The notes beneath the pieces were generated by a model. It was not told where the DNA came from. It did no database searches and saw only the letters and a program-made list of their open reading frames with translations. A program made the position numbers and the translations under genes. From the NCBI GenBank assembly GCA_937922675.1, contig CALAJN010000004.1, forward strand, positions 248,001 through 312,000: a DNA stretch of 64,000 nt, read 5' to 3'. Within the stretch, counting starts at the first letter, position 1. Every line of letters begins with the position of its first letter. Positions 53,716-63,376 of the stretch are shown here, piece by piece. The stretch is from an uncultured Granulosicoccaceae bacterium (GTDB lineage Bacteria > Pseudomonadota > Gammaproteobacteria > Granulosicoccales > Granulosicoccaceae).

Positions 53716-54453
53716 ATGCGTACCTGCCTGGTGGTACCTCACTATGAACAGATAGACGCAATCGAGCGCTTCCTGCCAGCGCTTGGCGCTATTGGGCTTG
53801 CGGTATATGTCGTTGATGATGGTAGTTCCAGGGACAGTTGTGAGCGTTGCGCATCTGCGTGTTCCATGGCGGGGGAACACGTGCATTTTCTGCAACATCC
53901 GGTCAATCGAGGCAAGGGTGCAGCCGTCTACACCGGAGCGACTGCTGCGGCGCTTGACGGGTTCACGCACCTTGTCCAGATCGATGCGGATGGACAACAC
54001 GATTTGGCTGATTTGCAGGCCATGATCAGACTTGCCTCAAAGCACCCCGCGGCCATTGTGTCGGGCTTGCCGGTATTTGGAGACGACGCCCCGCGCAGTC
54101 GTGTTCACGGGCGCAAGGTGACAACGCTGATGATCGCCATCGAGACGCTGGGAGGCGGGATCAAGGATGGCCTGTGTGGCTACCGCGTCTATCCGGTGGT
54201 GGCGCTGCAGACCTTGCAAGACCGCTTTCACATTGCACCGCGCATGGGCTTTGATACCGATGTACTGGTCAAGGCCCGGTGGTTGAACATGGACGTCTTG
54301 TTTGTACCAACAGCTATTGTCTACCCCGCCGATGGGCGCAGCCATTTTCACTATGTGACTGACAACGTGCGTCTGATACGCCTGCATCTGGGCCTGCTTG
54401 CCGGTGCGTTGATCCGGGTACCTGCGATGATCTGGAGCCGCGTCGGCCTGTGA
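53716..54453 (+). CDS. Family 2 glycosyltransferase
   Basis: 245 residues. The GT-A fold shows VVDDGSSRDS and the metal-binding DxD in VQIDADGQHDLADL. It ends in a region with VRLIRLHLGLL, and lacks the multiple membrane helices of larger GT2 enzymes. In aryl polyene clusters of enterobacteria a GT2 and an acyltransferase are joined in one protein. Here they are two adjacent genes. AGG precedes the ATG. A GTG at 53686 overlapping the previous stop (GTGA) is an alternative start. Confidence 0.88.
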   Translation: MRTCLVVPHYEQIDAIERFLPALGAIGLAVYVVDDGSSRDSCERCASACSMAGEHVHFLQHPVNRGKGAAVYTGATAAALDGFTHLVQIDADGQHDLADLQAMIRLASKHPAAIVSGLPVFGDDAPRSRVHGRKVTTLMIAIETLGGGIKDGLCGYRVYPVVALQTLQDRFHIAPRMGFDTDVLVKARWLNMDVLFVPTAIVYPADGRSHFHYVTDNVRLIRLHLGLLAGALIRVPAMIWSRVGL

Positions 54454-54499
54454 TACCTTTCAGCGCTCTGCGAACAGGGCTGAGGCTAGAATCAGCGCG

Positions 54500-55474
54500 A
54501 TGACTGACTCGCCACAGACAGTGAGTCCAGGCTACCCGCACTGGTCTTCAATACGAGAATCGGGGACCGTATTGGGTCTGCGCTTGCTCTACCGGTTACA
54601 CCGACTGGCAGGTCGCCCCGTCTTTCGCGTCATCCTGTTGCTGGTGGGCGTGTGGTATGCCCTGACCCGCCGGCTGCAGCGACACGCCTCGCAGCAGTTT
54701 CTGCAGCGCCACGCTGCCATGTATCCCGAGCACTGGAGCGGAATCGCCCCGGGTAGAGGTCCCGGCGTATGGCATGTCATCAAGCACTTTCAGGCCTTCG
54801 GCGAGGCGGTGCTGGACAAGGCCCTCGGCTGGACAGACACACCCGAAGAATCTGATTTTACGTTGCTGGACCCGGACGTTGTGCGGCGCACTCTGGATGA
54901 TCCACGTGGCCAGTTGGTGATCGGCTCGCACTTTGGCAACCTCGAGTATTGCCGTGGTTTCATGCGCGACACGCATGCCAAGACGATCAACGTGCTTGTG
55001 CATGATCGGCATTCAGCCAATTTTGTAGCGGCAATGTCTCGCTACAGCCCGGACTCAAGACTGAACGTCTTTCAAGTTGATGAGCTGGATGTTCCCTTGA
55101 TGCTGAGTCTGAAAGACCGGCTCGAGCGTGGGGAGTGGTTGTTTATCGCAGGTGATCGCGTGCCTTTGAGCGGCGAAAGCCGCACAGTCGCTGTGAATTT
55201 TCTCGGGCACCAGGCGCGTATGCCGACAGGACCTTACCTGTTGGCGCTCTCGCTCGCCTGTCCGGTCAAGCTGATGTTTGCCTGGCGCGATGGCGATCAG
55301 GTGCTGGTCGATGTACAGGAATTTGCCGACGCCATCGAGCTGCCACGAGGTGCTCGGCAGGAGGCCCTGGCAGCCTATGCCACGCGTTTCAGCGAGGCTC
55401 TGGAGGCCGCGACTGCGCGTGCGCCTTACCAGTGGTTCAACTTCTATCCCTTCTGGGGGAATTCAACGTCGTGA
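54500..55474 (+). CDS. LpxL/HtrB-like acyltransferase (aryl-polyene-associated type)
   Basis: 324 residues. An N-terminal hydrophobic segment is followed by the acyltransferase HxxxxE motif in GSHFGNLEYCRGF, then WLFIAGDRVPLSG and the C-terminal APYQWFNFYPFWG. The last is the typical ending of lipid-A-type acyltransferases. Proposed to attach the finished polyene acyl chain to its lipid or sugar anchor. The stop overlaps the next GTG (GTGA). Confidence 0.87.
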   Translation: MTDSPQTVSPGYPHWSSIRESGTVLGLRLLYRLHRLAGRPVFRVILLLVGVWYALTRRLQRHASQQFLQRHAAMYPEHWSGIAPGRGPGVWHVIKHFQAFGEAVLDKALGWTDTPEESDFTLLDPDVVRRTLDDPRGQLVIGSHFGNLEYCRGFMRDTHAKTINVLVHDRHSANFVAAMSRYSPDSRLNVFQVDELDVPLMLSLKDRLERGEWLFIAGDRVPLSGESRTVAVNFLGHQARMPTGPYLLALSLACPVKLMFAWRDGDQVLVDVQEFADAIELPRGARQEALAAYATRFSEALEAATARAPYQWFNFYPFWGNSTS

Positions 55475-55959
55475 CCGATGACACTGCAAGCCTGTCTATC
55501 TGGCTGGAACGCCTGCCGCAGCATCCCCCGATGCGACTGCTTACTGGCATACAGGCATTGAGTGTGTCCGAGGCGCGTACGCGGGTGAGCATCACCGAGG
55601 CGTCTGTATTCCATGTTCGCGGATGCGGTGTACCGGCATCAACCTCCCTGGAGTACATGGGGCAAACAGCAGCCTTGATTGGCGTGTACGCAGCGCACCA
55701 GCAAGCAGAAAGTGAGCTCGGTGCTGAAAAAGAGGTCTCACAAGACGAGGGATTTTTGCTTGCCAGTCGCTCGATGAGCTTCACCCGGCCGTGGTTCGAT
55801 GTGGGAGATGAGCTGCTTGTCTACGCTCGCCAGACTGGAGACGTAGGTGCAGGCCTTGCCACTTTCGAAGGCCGTGTCACAACGCTCGATGGAGAGCCTC
55901 TGGTGACCGGATCATTGTCAGTCTGGAGAGGCATACCGGGTCAGCAGGGCGTGGCATGA
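55471..55959 (+). CDS. ApeP-like 3-hydroxyacyl-ACP dehydratase
   Basis: 162 residues with a single hotdog fold. Recognisable are HPPMRLLTGIQAL, CGVPASTSLEYMGQTAALIG and SFTRPWFDVGDELLV, the pattern of ApeP-type dehydratases that act during polyene elongation. The GTG start is fixed by the four-base overlap with the acyltransferase. Its own stop overlaps the ketosynthase ATG (ATGA). Together with the ApeI-like domain upstream it could form the heterodimer known from aryl polyene pathways. Confidence 0.82.
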   Translation: MTDDTASLSIWLERLPQHPPMRLLTGIQALSVSEARTRVSITEASVFHVRGCGVPASTSLEYMGQTAALIGVYAAHQQAESELGAEKEVSQDEGFLLASRSMSFTRPWFDVGDELLVYARQTGDVGAGLATFEGRVTTLDGEPLVTGSLSVWRGIPGQQGVA

Positions 55960-57182
55960 GCACCCGAGTAGTGGTAACGGGTGCCGGTGTAGTCAGCGCA
56001 CTCGGTAGTGATTGGGATAGCGTTCGCACGCGCTTGCAATCCGGTAAGTGCGCGATACGCTATATGCCCGAGTGGGAGCGCTACACCACACTCGGCACTC
56101 GCCTGGCAGCGCCGGTGGATGATTTTGCACTGCCGGATTCCTACACCCGAAAACGCCGCCGCAGTATGGGGCGTGTTGCACAACTCGCTGTGGCAGCAAC
56201 TGAGCAGGCGTTATTGGGTAGCGGTTTGTTGGACGACTCTGTACTGACTTCCGGTGACACCGGTATTGCCTATGGGTCAGCCACTGGCAGTAGTTCAGCT
56301 GCGATGGAGTTCTTTGCCCTGCTGGAGCACGGCAGCGCTGAACGCATGGATACCACTACTTACCTGCGCATGATGAGTCATACAGCAGCGGTCAACATCG
56401 GCATACGCTTCGGGATTACCGGCCGTGTAGTGACAACCAGCAGCGCCTGCACAGCGGGTAGTCAGGGGCTTGGCTATGCCTTTGAGGCGATACGCGATGG
56501 CCGCCAGAAAGTGATGGTCGCTGGAGGCGCCGAGGAGTTGTGCCCGACACAGGCGGCAACCTTCGACACCATCCTGGCGGCCAGCCGCCGCAACGAGGAT
56601 CCGGCTCGCGCCTCACGGCCTTTTGATGCCGATAGGGACGGACTTGTGTTAGGTGAAGGCAGCTGCACCCTGATACTTGAATCGATTGAGCACGCGACAG
56701 CGCGTGGTGCTCCGATTCTGGGAGAAATTGTCGGTTTTGCGACCAACAGCGACGGTGCTCATGTGGTCCGGCCGCGTGTCGAGACAATTCAGCGCGTCAT
56801 GCAGGATGCGCTCAAGGTAGCCGGTTTGTCCGCGCAGGATATCGGCGCCGTCAATGCCCATGCAACAGCGACTCGACAGGGTGATGTTGTTGAGGGAGCG
56901 GCTACTGCAGCTGTCTTTGGCGCTCAAACACCCGTGATGTCACTCAAGGGCCACACTGGGCATACACTCGGCGCCTGTGGTGCTTTTGAAGCCTGGTGTA
57001 GTCTCGGGATGCTGCGTGACTGCTGGCTTGCGCCGACGCTGAATCTGACCTCGCCGGACCCGGCGTGTGGCGAGCTTGATCACGTGACAGGCTCAGGGCG
57101 CACCGAGGAAGTGCAATTCATGATGAGTAACAATTTTGCATTTGGTGGAATCAACACCTCATTGATCCTCGCGCGGGTCTGA
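55956..57182 (+). CDS. Beta-ketoacyl-ACP synthase (aryl-polyene type ketosynthase)
   Basis: 408 residues with a full Cys-His-His triad: TTSSACTAGSQGLGYAFEAI (Cys), AVNAHATATRQGD (His) and SLKGHTGHTLGACGAFEAW (His). It should elongate an ACP-bound starter with malonyl units. No separate chain-length-factor subunit or ketoreductase is visible in the window, so these are expected beyond the right edge or elsewhere. The 3' end overlaps the convergent exporter gene by 24 bases. Confidence 0.92.
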   Translation: MSTRVVVTGAGVVSALGSDWDSVRTRLQSGKCAIRYMPEWERYTTLGTRLAAPVDDFALPDSYTRKRRRSMGRVAQLAVAATEQALLGSGLLDDSVLTSGDTGIAYGSATGSSSAAMEFFALLEHGSAERMDTTTYLRMMSHTAAVNIGIRFGITGRVVTTSSACTAGSQGLGYAFEAIRDGRQKVMVAGGAEELCPTQAATFDTILAASRRNEDPARASRPFDADRDGLVLGEGSCTLILESIEHATARGAPILGEIVGFATNSDGAHVVRPRVETIQRVMQDALKVAGLSAQDIGAVNAHATATRQGDVVEGAATAAVFGAQTPVMSLKGHTGHTLGACGAFEAWCSLGMLRDCWLAPTLNLTSPDPACGELDHVTGSGRTEEVQFMMSNNFAFGGINTSLILARV

Positions 57183-59561
57183 GCGGGATGCCTCCAGGTA
57201 GGCAAGCAGTGCAAAACTCAACACCAGATTCAGCCCATTGCCGATAAAGACGGTCTGCCCAAAAAAGCGCGCTACCGGAATGCTGCTCAAGGCCAGTACG
57301 CCAAAGGAGATCAGACTGGTTGCAGCGGACAGCACAATGGCCAGTCGTGTGGCCTCCGGAGCGCCAGCGTCAAGCTCATTGAGAAAGATCGCGTAGTCCA
57401 TTCCCAGACCGAGCACGAGAAACAAGCCCACTGCATGGAACAAGGTCAGTGGAGTGCCGAGTAGCGCAAGGATCGCGAGTGTGCCAATCACAGCACCCGC
57501 TGGTACGCCGAGAATCACCAGCACGCCAACACGACGGTAGATGAGCAGCAACACCGTCGCCACGATGACAAAACCTGCTACCAGGACCATGAAACTGGCC
57601 TCGCGTTGGCGCCCCAGGGCAGCCTCGGTATCTTCAATTGTGTTCATCAGCGTCACACCATCACGCTCGTCTGCAAAGGCCGCGGCGCCAAGGTAGTCAG
57701 AGCCCTCGCTCCTGCTCGCAGCCTCTGCCCCGCCTTCCTGTGTGCGCGTGCTGAGCAAAGCCAGTGCGATGTACTGATTGTCTTGCTGTGTGAGCAAGGG
57801 GGGCAAGCCGAGCGTCTGGTTACTCAACAAGGCCACCGCATCCAGCGGATTGTCGGTATCCAGGGCAAGCGTATTCCGCATCTGCGTCAGGTATTCGCCA
57901 ATCGCGTCGCTTCCAAGCTCACGCAGCACGATGTCCGCAGGTCCTCCGTCTACGAGCAAACGAGCTGAGCGTGCCCGGTTGGCCTGTTGCTCTGCAGGCG
58001 ATGGGAGCCAGTCCATGACGCTGGTGATGGTCGTGTCCGGGCTGATGCTGTCACGCAATGCCTCAAGATTCTGGTAGATCTGGTCGAGGGTGTCTGATTC
58101 GAGTACGAGTAATTCCGAGCTGTTGATCTCGGGCCAGACCTCGGCGATGGCGCGCGCATCGCTCACAAGTGCTGGCGACAAGTCGATCAGTCGTCGGGGG
58201 TCGTCGTCGGCGCGCGCCAGCAACCCGACAACGGTTATCGCAGCTACCAGCAGGCACCAGAGCAGGACGCGCGCAGGCGAGAGCACCTGGCCTGTCCAGA
58301 GTAATGCAGGCACGACATGGCGCGCCAGGCCGGGTCGCAGCGGCGGCGCACGACGCGTGATGCGCGGCAACAAGGCCACAACGGTGAGCCATGCGCCAAT
58401 CAGTCCCCCAACAGAAAAGAGGGCCACACTGCCAAGAGCTGCTACCCCCGAAAGGCCAAGGGCGGCATACGCTGCGACACTGGTCGCAAGGCTGAGCGTC
58501 AGGGCTCGAAACAGACCCCGTGCTGCGCCTGGTGACGACGGACTGGTCCTGGCTGCAGCAGGTGCATGTGCGGATTGATGGACAAAGCCGTGCACAGAAT
58601 AATCAATCACGATGCCAATCAGACTGGCACCAAACACCAACGTCAGCACGTGTACCGCTGGCTGTGTCAGCGCAATCAGCAGCAAGCCGGTGCCAGCGCC
58701 GACGGCAATGGACAGAGCGGGCAACACCAGCGGCCAGGCCGTTTGAAACACGGGTAACAGCAATGCGGTAATCCCGATCAGTGAGCCAAGACTTATCCAG
58801 TTGACATCTGCACGCGAGCGGGCCGCTGCTTCATGTGCAAACAAGGGCACACCGGTCTGTCGCAAGCGCACCTGAGGATGCTGTTCGAGCAGCGTTGCGC
58901 GCGCCTTCAACCACTGTTCAATCACGGCATCGGCATCGGTCACCGTGTTTGCCAGTTGCGCATCGATTCGCACCCGCATGAGTTGCTCCTCGCTCGCTGT
59001 TTGTTGAGGAAGCCTCTCGACCAACCAGCGTCCGAGGATGTTGGTTGGATCACGTTGCAGCTCCAATGGGCGTGGTGCGACCGTTGGTGCAAACAGGGCG
59101 GACAAGGCCTCATCGATCATCGCGTCATCCGCTTGCTTGTCCAGATTGATCTGGTCAGCCTCGGGTAAAAGGGAGAATCGATGCGGCGTCAGGTGTTCGA
59201 CCAGCTGCGCCATATCATCAGCCGTGTTCCGGAGTTGTATTCCGTTGATTGCGTCCAGGGCTGCGTTTACGCCTTGCTCGGCAGCGGCCAGGGCATCGGC
59301 GTTCGATGATTCAAGCAGTACACTTAGCTGACGTGAGGCAAGCTCGCGCGCTTGCTCCACGCTTTGCAGGCCTCTGGCAGAAACACGGCTGTTTGTGTCC
59401 AGTGGCCCAAGGTCTGCCAATCGTGTATCCAACGCCAGATTCCCCGGACCTGCAAACCAGGCAGCGCCGAGCGCAAGTGCGAGCAGGAGCAGGATAAACG
59501 CTGCAAGTGCCGCACGTGGAGTGGCCGTTTCGCGCTTGTAGGGGGCGTGTTGCGACATCAA
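57159..59561 (-). CDS. MMPL/RND-type lipid exporter
   Basis: 800 residues in two halves, each with one helix, a periplasmic domain and five further helices. Examples are WISLGSLIGITALLLPVF, VLTLVFGASLIGIVIDYSVH and GLFLVLGLGMDYAIFLNEL. The Asp/Tyr proton-relay motif (GIVIDYS, GMDYAIF) is that of MMPL exporters of aryl polyene and xanthomonadin clusters. It would carry the lipid-linked product across the periplasm. The ATG overlaps the LolA-like gene's stop by four bases. Confidence 0.92.
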   Translation of the reverse strand: MMSQHAPYKRETATPRAALAAFILLLLALALGAAWFAGPGNLALDTRLADLGPLDTNSRVSARGLQSVEQARELASRQLSVLLESSNADALAAAEQGVNAALDAINGIQLRNTADDMAQLVEHLTPHRFSLLPEADQINLDKQADDAMIDEALSALFAPTVAPRPLELQRDPTNILGRWLVERLPQQTASEEQLMRVRIDAQLANTVTDADAVIEQWLKARATLLEQHPQVRLRQTGVPLFAHEAAARSRADVNWISLGSLIGITALLLPVFQTAWPLVLPALSIAVGAGTGLLLIALTQPAVHVLTLVFGASLIGIVIDYSVHGFVHQSAHAPAAARTSPSSPGAARGLFRALTLSLATSVAAYAALGLSGVAALGSVALFSVGGLIGAWLTVVALLPRITRRAPPLRPGLARHVVPALLWTGQVLSPARVLLWCLLVAAITVVGLLARADDDPRRLIDLSPALVSDARAIAEVWPEINSSELLVLESDTLDQIYQNLEALRDSISPDTTITSVMDWLPSPAEQQANRARSARLLVDGGPADIVLRELGSDAIGEYLTQMRNTLALDTDNPLDAVALLSNQTLGLPPLLTQQDNQYIALALLSTRTQEGGAEAASRSEGSDYLGAAAFADERDGVTLMNTIEDTEAALGRQREASFMVLVAGFVIVATVLLLIYRRVGVLVILGVPAGAVIGTLAILALLGTPLTLFHAVGLFLVLGLGMDYAIFLNELDAGAPEATRLAIVLSAATSLISFGVLALSSIPVARFFGQTVFIGNGLNLVLSFALLAYLEASRSDPREDQ

Positions 59562-60283
59562 TTGCCGCTAGCGGACTCCAGCAATTGCCGCGGTGATCGC
59601 AGCGCCGCGCAGACCTCATGCTGGTCATCGAACCAGGCGCGGCAGGCGGCCTGTGCTCCGTCATGTTCAGAAAACGCGGTCAGTTGAATACGCAGGTTTT
59701 CGCTTTGCGTCTCCAACCGCACGTGGGCCTCGGTGGCATTGCCGCCGAGGAACAGCGCGTTGATTTGCGCCTTGACCCGCGCGTCGCGTGGCTCAAGTTC
59801 AACCTCACTGTCATTGGACTCAATCAACTCGAAGTCCTGCAAGAGTGCCTTGGTGTCGCCGTCAAAAACCGATCTCAGCAGCACGCCGACGCGCCGCTCA
59901 ACCCAACCGTCCAGGGCCTTGACCGAGCCGCGACGGTTGATCAGTACGTCAGTTTGCGAGCGGGTATAAATGCGACTTTCTCGTCTGGGTGTATCTACCT
60001 GCCACACGAGTCCTTGTGTGCAGTTTTGCCAAAACCTGCCACGCGAATTGACCGCAAGATCAGACCCCGCAAGTGTGCGGGTCTGCTCGAAGCGTCCCTT
60101 GTACCGGCATGGCCAGCTTGTTTGTGCTGCCATCCAGCTACGTCCGCTGAGCAGATCATCCTGTGTTGCAGCGTCCTGCGCACGTACCTGATTGACACAC
60201 GCAATCAACAAGATGCTGAACAGCATGTACCGACCCATTACTCGTGCAGTTGATGGGGAACGCCCATCGTGGGCGGGACTCAT
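59558..60283 (-). CDS. LolA-like outer-membrane carrier protein
   Basis: 241 residues. A hydrophobic export signal (YMLFSILLIACVNQVRAQD) starts at residue 19. The LolA-type lipid-binding sheet shows YKGRFEQTRTLAGSDLAVN, SRGRFWQNCTQGLVWQVDTP and DGDTKALLQDFEL. Such cluster-specific LolA homologues accompany MMPL exporters and hand hydrophobic product to the outer membrane. The start overlaps the ACP stop (ATGA). The first 15 residues precede the signal and may be skipped. Confidence 0.87.
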   Translation of the reverse strand: MSPAHDGRSPSTARVMGRYMLFSILLIACVNQVRAQDAATQDDLLSGRSWMAAQTSWPCRYKGRFEQTRTLAGSDLAVNSRGRFWQNCTQGLVWQVDTPRRESRIYTRSQTDVLINRRGSVKALDGWVERRVGVLLRSVFDGDTKALLQDFELIESNDSEVELEPRDARVKAQINALFLGGNATEAHVRLETQSENLRIQLTAFSEHDGAQAACRAWFDDQHEVCAALRSPRQLLESASGN

Positions 60284-60579
60284 GTGCGCTTGTCGGTGCC
60301 CGTGCCAACATCCGGGTTCGCACCGCCAAGTAGTAGCTGTTCGAGGGTGTCACGCACGTCCCCAACAGTGCGGACTTCTCGAAAATGCTCTGCCGGGATA
60401 TCACGGCCTGTGCGCTTGCGTAACTCGATAATGAGGTTTACCGAATCGATGCTGTCGATGTCCAGGTCCTCGTATAATCTTGCCTCGCGTTGCAAAGCTG
60501 ACTCGTCCACCTCGAATAGCCGTTGCATGGCGTCCACCATCATGGCGTGCAACTCCTCTGGTGTGAGTTCTGTACTCAT
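60280..60579 (-). CDS. Acyl carrier protein (first of two)
   Basis: 99 residues. The phosphopantetheine Ser lies in YEDLDIDSIDSVNLIIEL, the form seen in aryl-polyene ACPs rather than housekeeping AcpP (DSLDTVE). It lies between the acyltransferase and LolA-like genes, its ATG directly adjoining the acyltransferase stop, and is translationally coupled to the latter. It carries the growing chain for the ketosynthase. Confidence 0.9.
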   Translation of the reverse strand: MSTELTPEELHAMMVDAMQRLFEVDESALQREARLYEDLDIDSIDSVNLIIELRKRTGRDIPAEHFREVRTVGDVRDTLEQLLLGGANPDVGTGTDKRT

Positions 60580-61494
60580 CTATGTGCGGCTATCCAGTGA
60601 GGAGTGTGTCGTCGGTAGTGGCGCCGCGGGTTCTACCAATGGCTGTGTCACGGTATCCAGCTGCTCTGGCACCAGCGCCTGGTGCTGATTGTGGATCGCG
60701 AATCGTTTGACCTCCTTGACATACACCTGACGCAAGCGCTGAGTCAGCCGACGCGCCGCAAGCGTCATGGGCAGGTCGGCGTCAATGCCCTCATAAGGGT
60801 CAAGTGAAGGCAGAACCCGCACAATCACGTTGGTAATCTCCCTCGGGATGGCATACCAGGCGCCACCCTTTTGCAAGGCCCTCGGGTAGAAGTCGATACT
60901 CACTGGTAACAACGGGGCATTGGCTTGCAAGGACACGTGTGCTGCGCCGCGCCTGAAGGCCAGGGTCATGTCGTCGGTATTGCGGGTACCTTCCGGGAAC
61001 AGCAACAGGTTTTCGCCTGAATTGACGACTGCGGCCGCGTCTTCGATGAGCATGGGGCTGTCGCTTCTCAGATACCCCGCTGTGCGCACCAGATACGAGG
61101 TGCATGGATTTTTATATAGAGCGGGTTTGACTACACAACACAAGTGTGGAGTGTAGGCAAGCACCAGCAAAGCGTCGATCAAGGAGGGGTGATTGGCCAC
61201 AATGATGGCCCCGCGCGTGTCAAGATCCCCGGCTCCATCGATTCGATAGGTAAACAAGCCGAGAAGGCGAAGCAATTCGATGAATACCCGTGACAGCCCT
61301 CCAATGGTTTTGTGAGCCCATCGGCGGCGGGTGACTGCGCTCGTCTGTGGAATGAGTCTCACAAACAACGCAAAAACCGCTGCGGTGGCGAGTCCGAGCA
61401 GACCGAATACGACAAAGCACAGGCCCGCAGCGACTACACGCCACGCGTGTGACAGGGCGTTGGGCCTGCCAGAAGCAGTACACAGGAACGGCAT
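60580..61494 (-). CDS. PlsC-like 1-acylglycerol-3-phosphate acyltransferase family protein
   Basis: 304 residues. An N-terminal hydrophobic region is followed by the HxxxxD motif in VANHPSLIDALLV, FPEGTRN, and a C-terminal Pro-rich tail. The enzyme class transfers acyl groups from ACP or CoA to a lipid. In aryl polyene clusters this type (ApeD-like) is thought to help make the membrane anchor. The ATG at 61494 was preferred to a TTG at 61518. First gene of the minus-strand block of four. Confidence 0.87.
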   Translation of the reverse strand: MPFLCTASGRPNALSHAWRVVAAGLCFVVFGLLGLATAAVFALFVRLIPQTSAVTRRRWAHKTIGGLSRVFIELLRLLGLFTYRIDGAGDLDTRGAIIVANHPSLIDALLVLAYTPHLCCVVKPALYKNPCTSYLVRTAGYLRSDSPMLIEDAAAVVNSGENLLLFPEGTRNTDDMTLAFRRGAAHVSLQANAPLLPVSIDFYPRALQKGGAWYAIPREITNVIVRVLPSLDPYEGIDADLPMTLAARRLTQRLRQVYVKEVKRFAIHNQHQALVPEQLDTVTQPLVEPAAPLPTTHSSLDSRT

Positions 61495-61530
61495 TCGAGC
61501 GGCTAGGAAGTACAGCAATTTGATACCTGC

Positions 61531-61540
61531 ATGCTAGCAT
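61531..61540. promoter_or_regulatory. Palindrome in the divergent ACP/acyltransferase promoter region
   Basis: ATGCTAGCAT is a perfect 10-base palindrome in the 111-base gap between two divergent blocks of the cluster. It could be an operator. No confident promoter was found around it. Confidence 0.3.
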
Positions 61541-61605
61541 CCACACTGTTGTAAAGAAGGTAATCAATCCACGCGCCGGCGGTGCGGGACACGTTGCGGA
61601 TGTGT

Positions 61606-61911
61606 ATGAGCGAAGCCAATCAAACGCCTTTTGAACTCGAAGTTGCCGGTTTGCTTGTCGAGACCCTCAATCTTGAGGACATCGAGGCCGCTGCCATACA
61701 GCCGGAAGACGGGCTCTTTGACGGGGAACTCGCGCTGGACTCTGTCGATGCACTGGAGCTGGCGCTGGCTGTCTCGCAGCGCTACTCAGTGCAACTGAAA
61801 GCGGAAGATCCTGGCACCCGGGAAGCCTTTACCTCGCTGCGTAGCCTGGCTGGATTCATCCAGACAAGCCAAGGTGCGACACAAGCCGGTTCTGCAGTCA
61901 GTAGCGGATAA
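61606..61911 (+). CDS. Acyl carrier protein (second of two)
   Basis: 101 residues. The phosphopantetheine site is GELALDSVDALELALAV, the DSVDALE form of starter-unit ACPs in aryl polyene clusters. The ATG giving MSEANQTPFELE was chosen over two earlier in-frame starts. The AMP ligase follows within ten bases, suggesting that this carrier receives the aryl or acyl starter that the ligase activates. Confidence 0.88.
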   Translation: MSEANQTPFELEVAGLLVETLNLEDIEAAAIQPEDGLFDGELALDSVDALELALAVSQRYSVQLKAEDPGTREAFTSLRSLAGFIQTSQGATQAGSAVSSG

Positions 61912-61921
61912 GTTTGCGGCA

Positions 61922-63376
61922 ATGCCCATGATCGGTGGCCAGACCGAGCTGTTTGCAAGACCGGTTGAAGATCCGCTGTTTGCCTGTGCAGCCGGCCAAT
62001 TCAGCGTGGGTGAGGCCGAAGTGCTGATTGATGCACTGATCGAGGCGCTTGCAGCGTCTCTGCCTGAGACCCGTCACGTGATGAATCTCTGCACCGAGCG
62101 GCATCACTTTCTGCTCGGTTTTGCCGCCATCATCGCCGCCGGCAAGATCAATTTGCTGCCGCCCAACCGTCAACCGGATACCCTGGCTGAACTCGCTGAA
62201 CGTTACGGCGATGTCGGGCTGGTCCACGATGGGGATGACAGTGGGGTATCTGTCGATGCGCAGGCCTTGGATATCCGCAGTATTTTCGGAACAGATATGG
62301 GGGCTAGCGTGCGTGCGCGAGTGGACGCTAACCCTGCTACCGACTGGCGACCCAGTGCCGATCGTGAAGCTGTTGCCGCTATTTCCTTCACGTCCGGATC
62401 AACCGGAATGCCGCGCGCCAATAACAAGACCTGGGGCATGCTGTGTGATGGCGCGGACATCAATGCGGTAGCGATGTTCGAGGGTGCATCACCGGGTATG
62501 TCCGTACTGGCAACCGTGCCGCCTCAGCACATGTACGGCCTTGAACTCAGCATCATGTTGCCGATGCGCATGGACCTGTGTATTCACGTTGGGCAGCCAC
62601 TCTTCCCTGCTGATGTCGTTGCAGGCCTCAAGGCGATGAGCCATCCGCGTACTCTGGTCACAACGCCGGCACACTTGCGCAGTCTGATTGCAGACGACGA
62701 CCCTTTGCCGTCGGTTGAGCGAGTGTTCAGTGCAACTGCGCCTCTGGATGAGAGCCTCGCTGTTCGTACAGAGCAAAGGTTTGGTGGTGAACTCATCGAG
62801 ATATACGGGTGTAGTGAGGTCGGCTCCATCGCCTGCAGAAGAAGTGCTCGGGAGACAAGCTGGCAGGTGTTTGATGGCTTGCAACTGGTCGAGGCTACGG
62901 CGATCGATGGCAGCTCAGGCGACTATCGGATCGCAGCTCAGCATCTGCCGGAGATCGCCGAACTGCAAGACCGGCTCGAGTTGACCGCTCCCAACCGCTT
63001 TCGGCTGCTCGGACGTCGCGAGGATCTGTTGAACATTGCGGGTAAGCGGGGCTCACTGGTGCAGGTCAACCGTCGCCTGCTGGCCATTGAAGGCGTTGTC
63101 GATGGCGTCGCTTTTCAACCCGGAGATGGCCGACTGGCCGCCTTTGTGGTCGCCCCGACGTTGCAGCGAAGCGATGTAATAAGCGCATTGCGCCAGTCTC
63201 TCGATCCTGTTTTTCTGCCGCGTCCGCTGGTGTTTGTCGAGCGTCTGCCGCGTCAGGCATCGAGCAAACTGCGCAAGCGTGACCTGCTCGCCTTGCTCGA
63301 CGTCCACCAAGCGGGCCAGGAAGGTCTGGAAGATCAGGAGGCCTTGCGCAGCGGGCTGGCTGGCAACTCATCATAA
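61922..63376 (+). CDS. AMP-dependent acyl/aryl ligase of the aryl-polyene type
   Basis: About 484 residues. The P-loop is SFTSGSTGMPRANNKTWG. Then come VPPQHMYGLELS, IEIYGCSEVGSIA and the hinge LLGRREDLLNIAGKRGSL. The lysine of the C-terminal subdomain is in QASSKLRKRDL. These features match ligases that load a hydroxybenzoate- or cinnamate-like starter on the adjacent ACP. The ATG at 61922 follows the ACP stop by ten bases. A GTG at 61874 overlapping the ACP is less likely. It overlaps the convergent halogenase gene by 43 bases. Confidence 0.85.
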   Translation: MPMIGGQTELFARPVEDPLFACAAGQFSVGEAEVLIDALIEALAASLPETRHVMNLCTERHHFLLGFAAIIAAGKINLLPPNRQPDTLAELAERYGDVGLVHDGDDSGVSVDAQALDIRSIFGTDMGASVRARVDANPATDWRPSADREAVAAISFTSGSTGMPRANNKTWGMLCDGADINAVAMFEGASPGMSVLATVPPQHMYGLELSIMLPMRMDLCIHVGQPLFPADVVAGLKAMSHPRTLVTTPAHLRSLIADDDPLPSVERVFSATAPLDESLAVRTEQRFGGELIEIYGCSEVGSIACRRSARETSWQVFDGLQLVEATAIDGSSGDYRIAAQHLPEIAELQDRLELTAPNRFRLLGRREDLLNIAGKRGSLVQVNRRLLAIEGVVDGVAFQPGDGRLAAFVVAPTLQRSDVISALRQSLDPVFLPRPLVFVERLPRQASSKLRKRDLLALLDVHQAGQEGLEDQEALRSGLAGNSS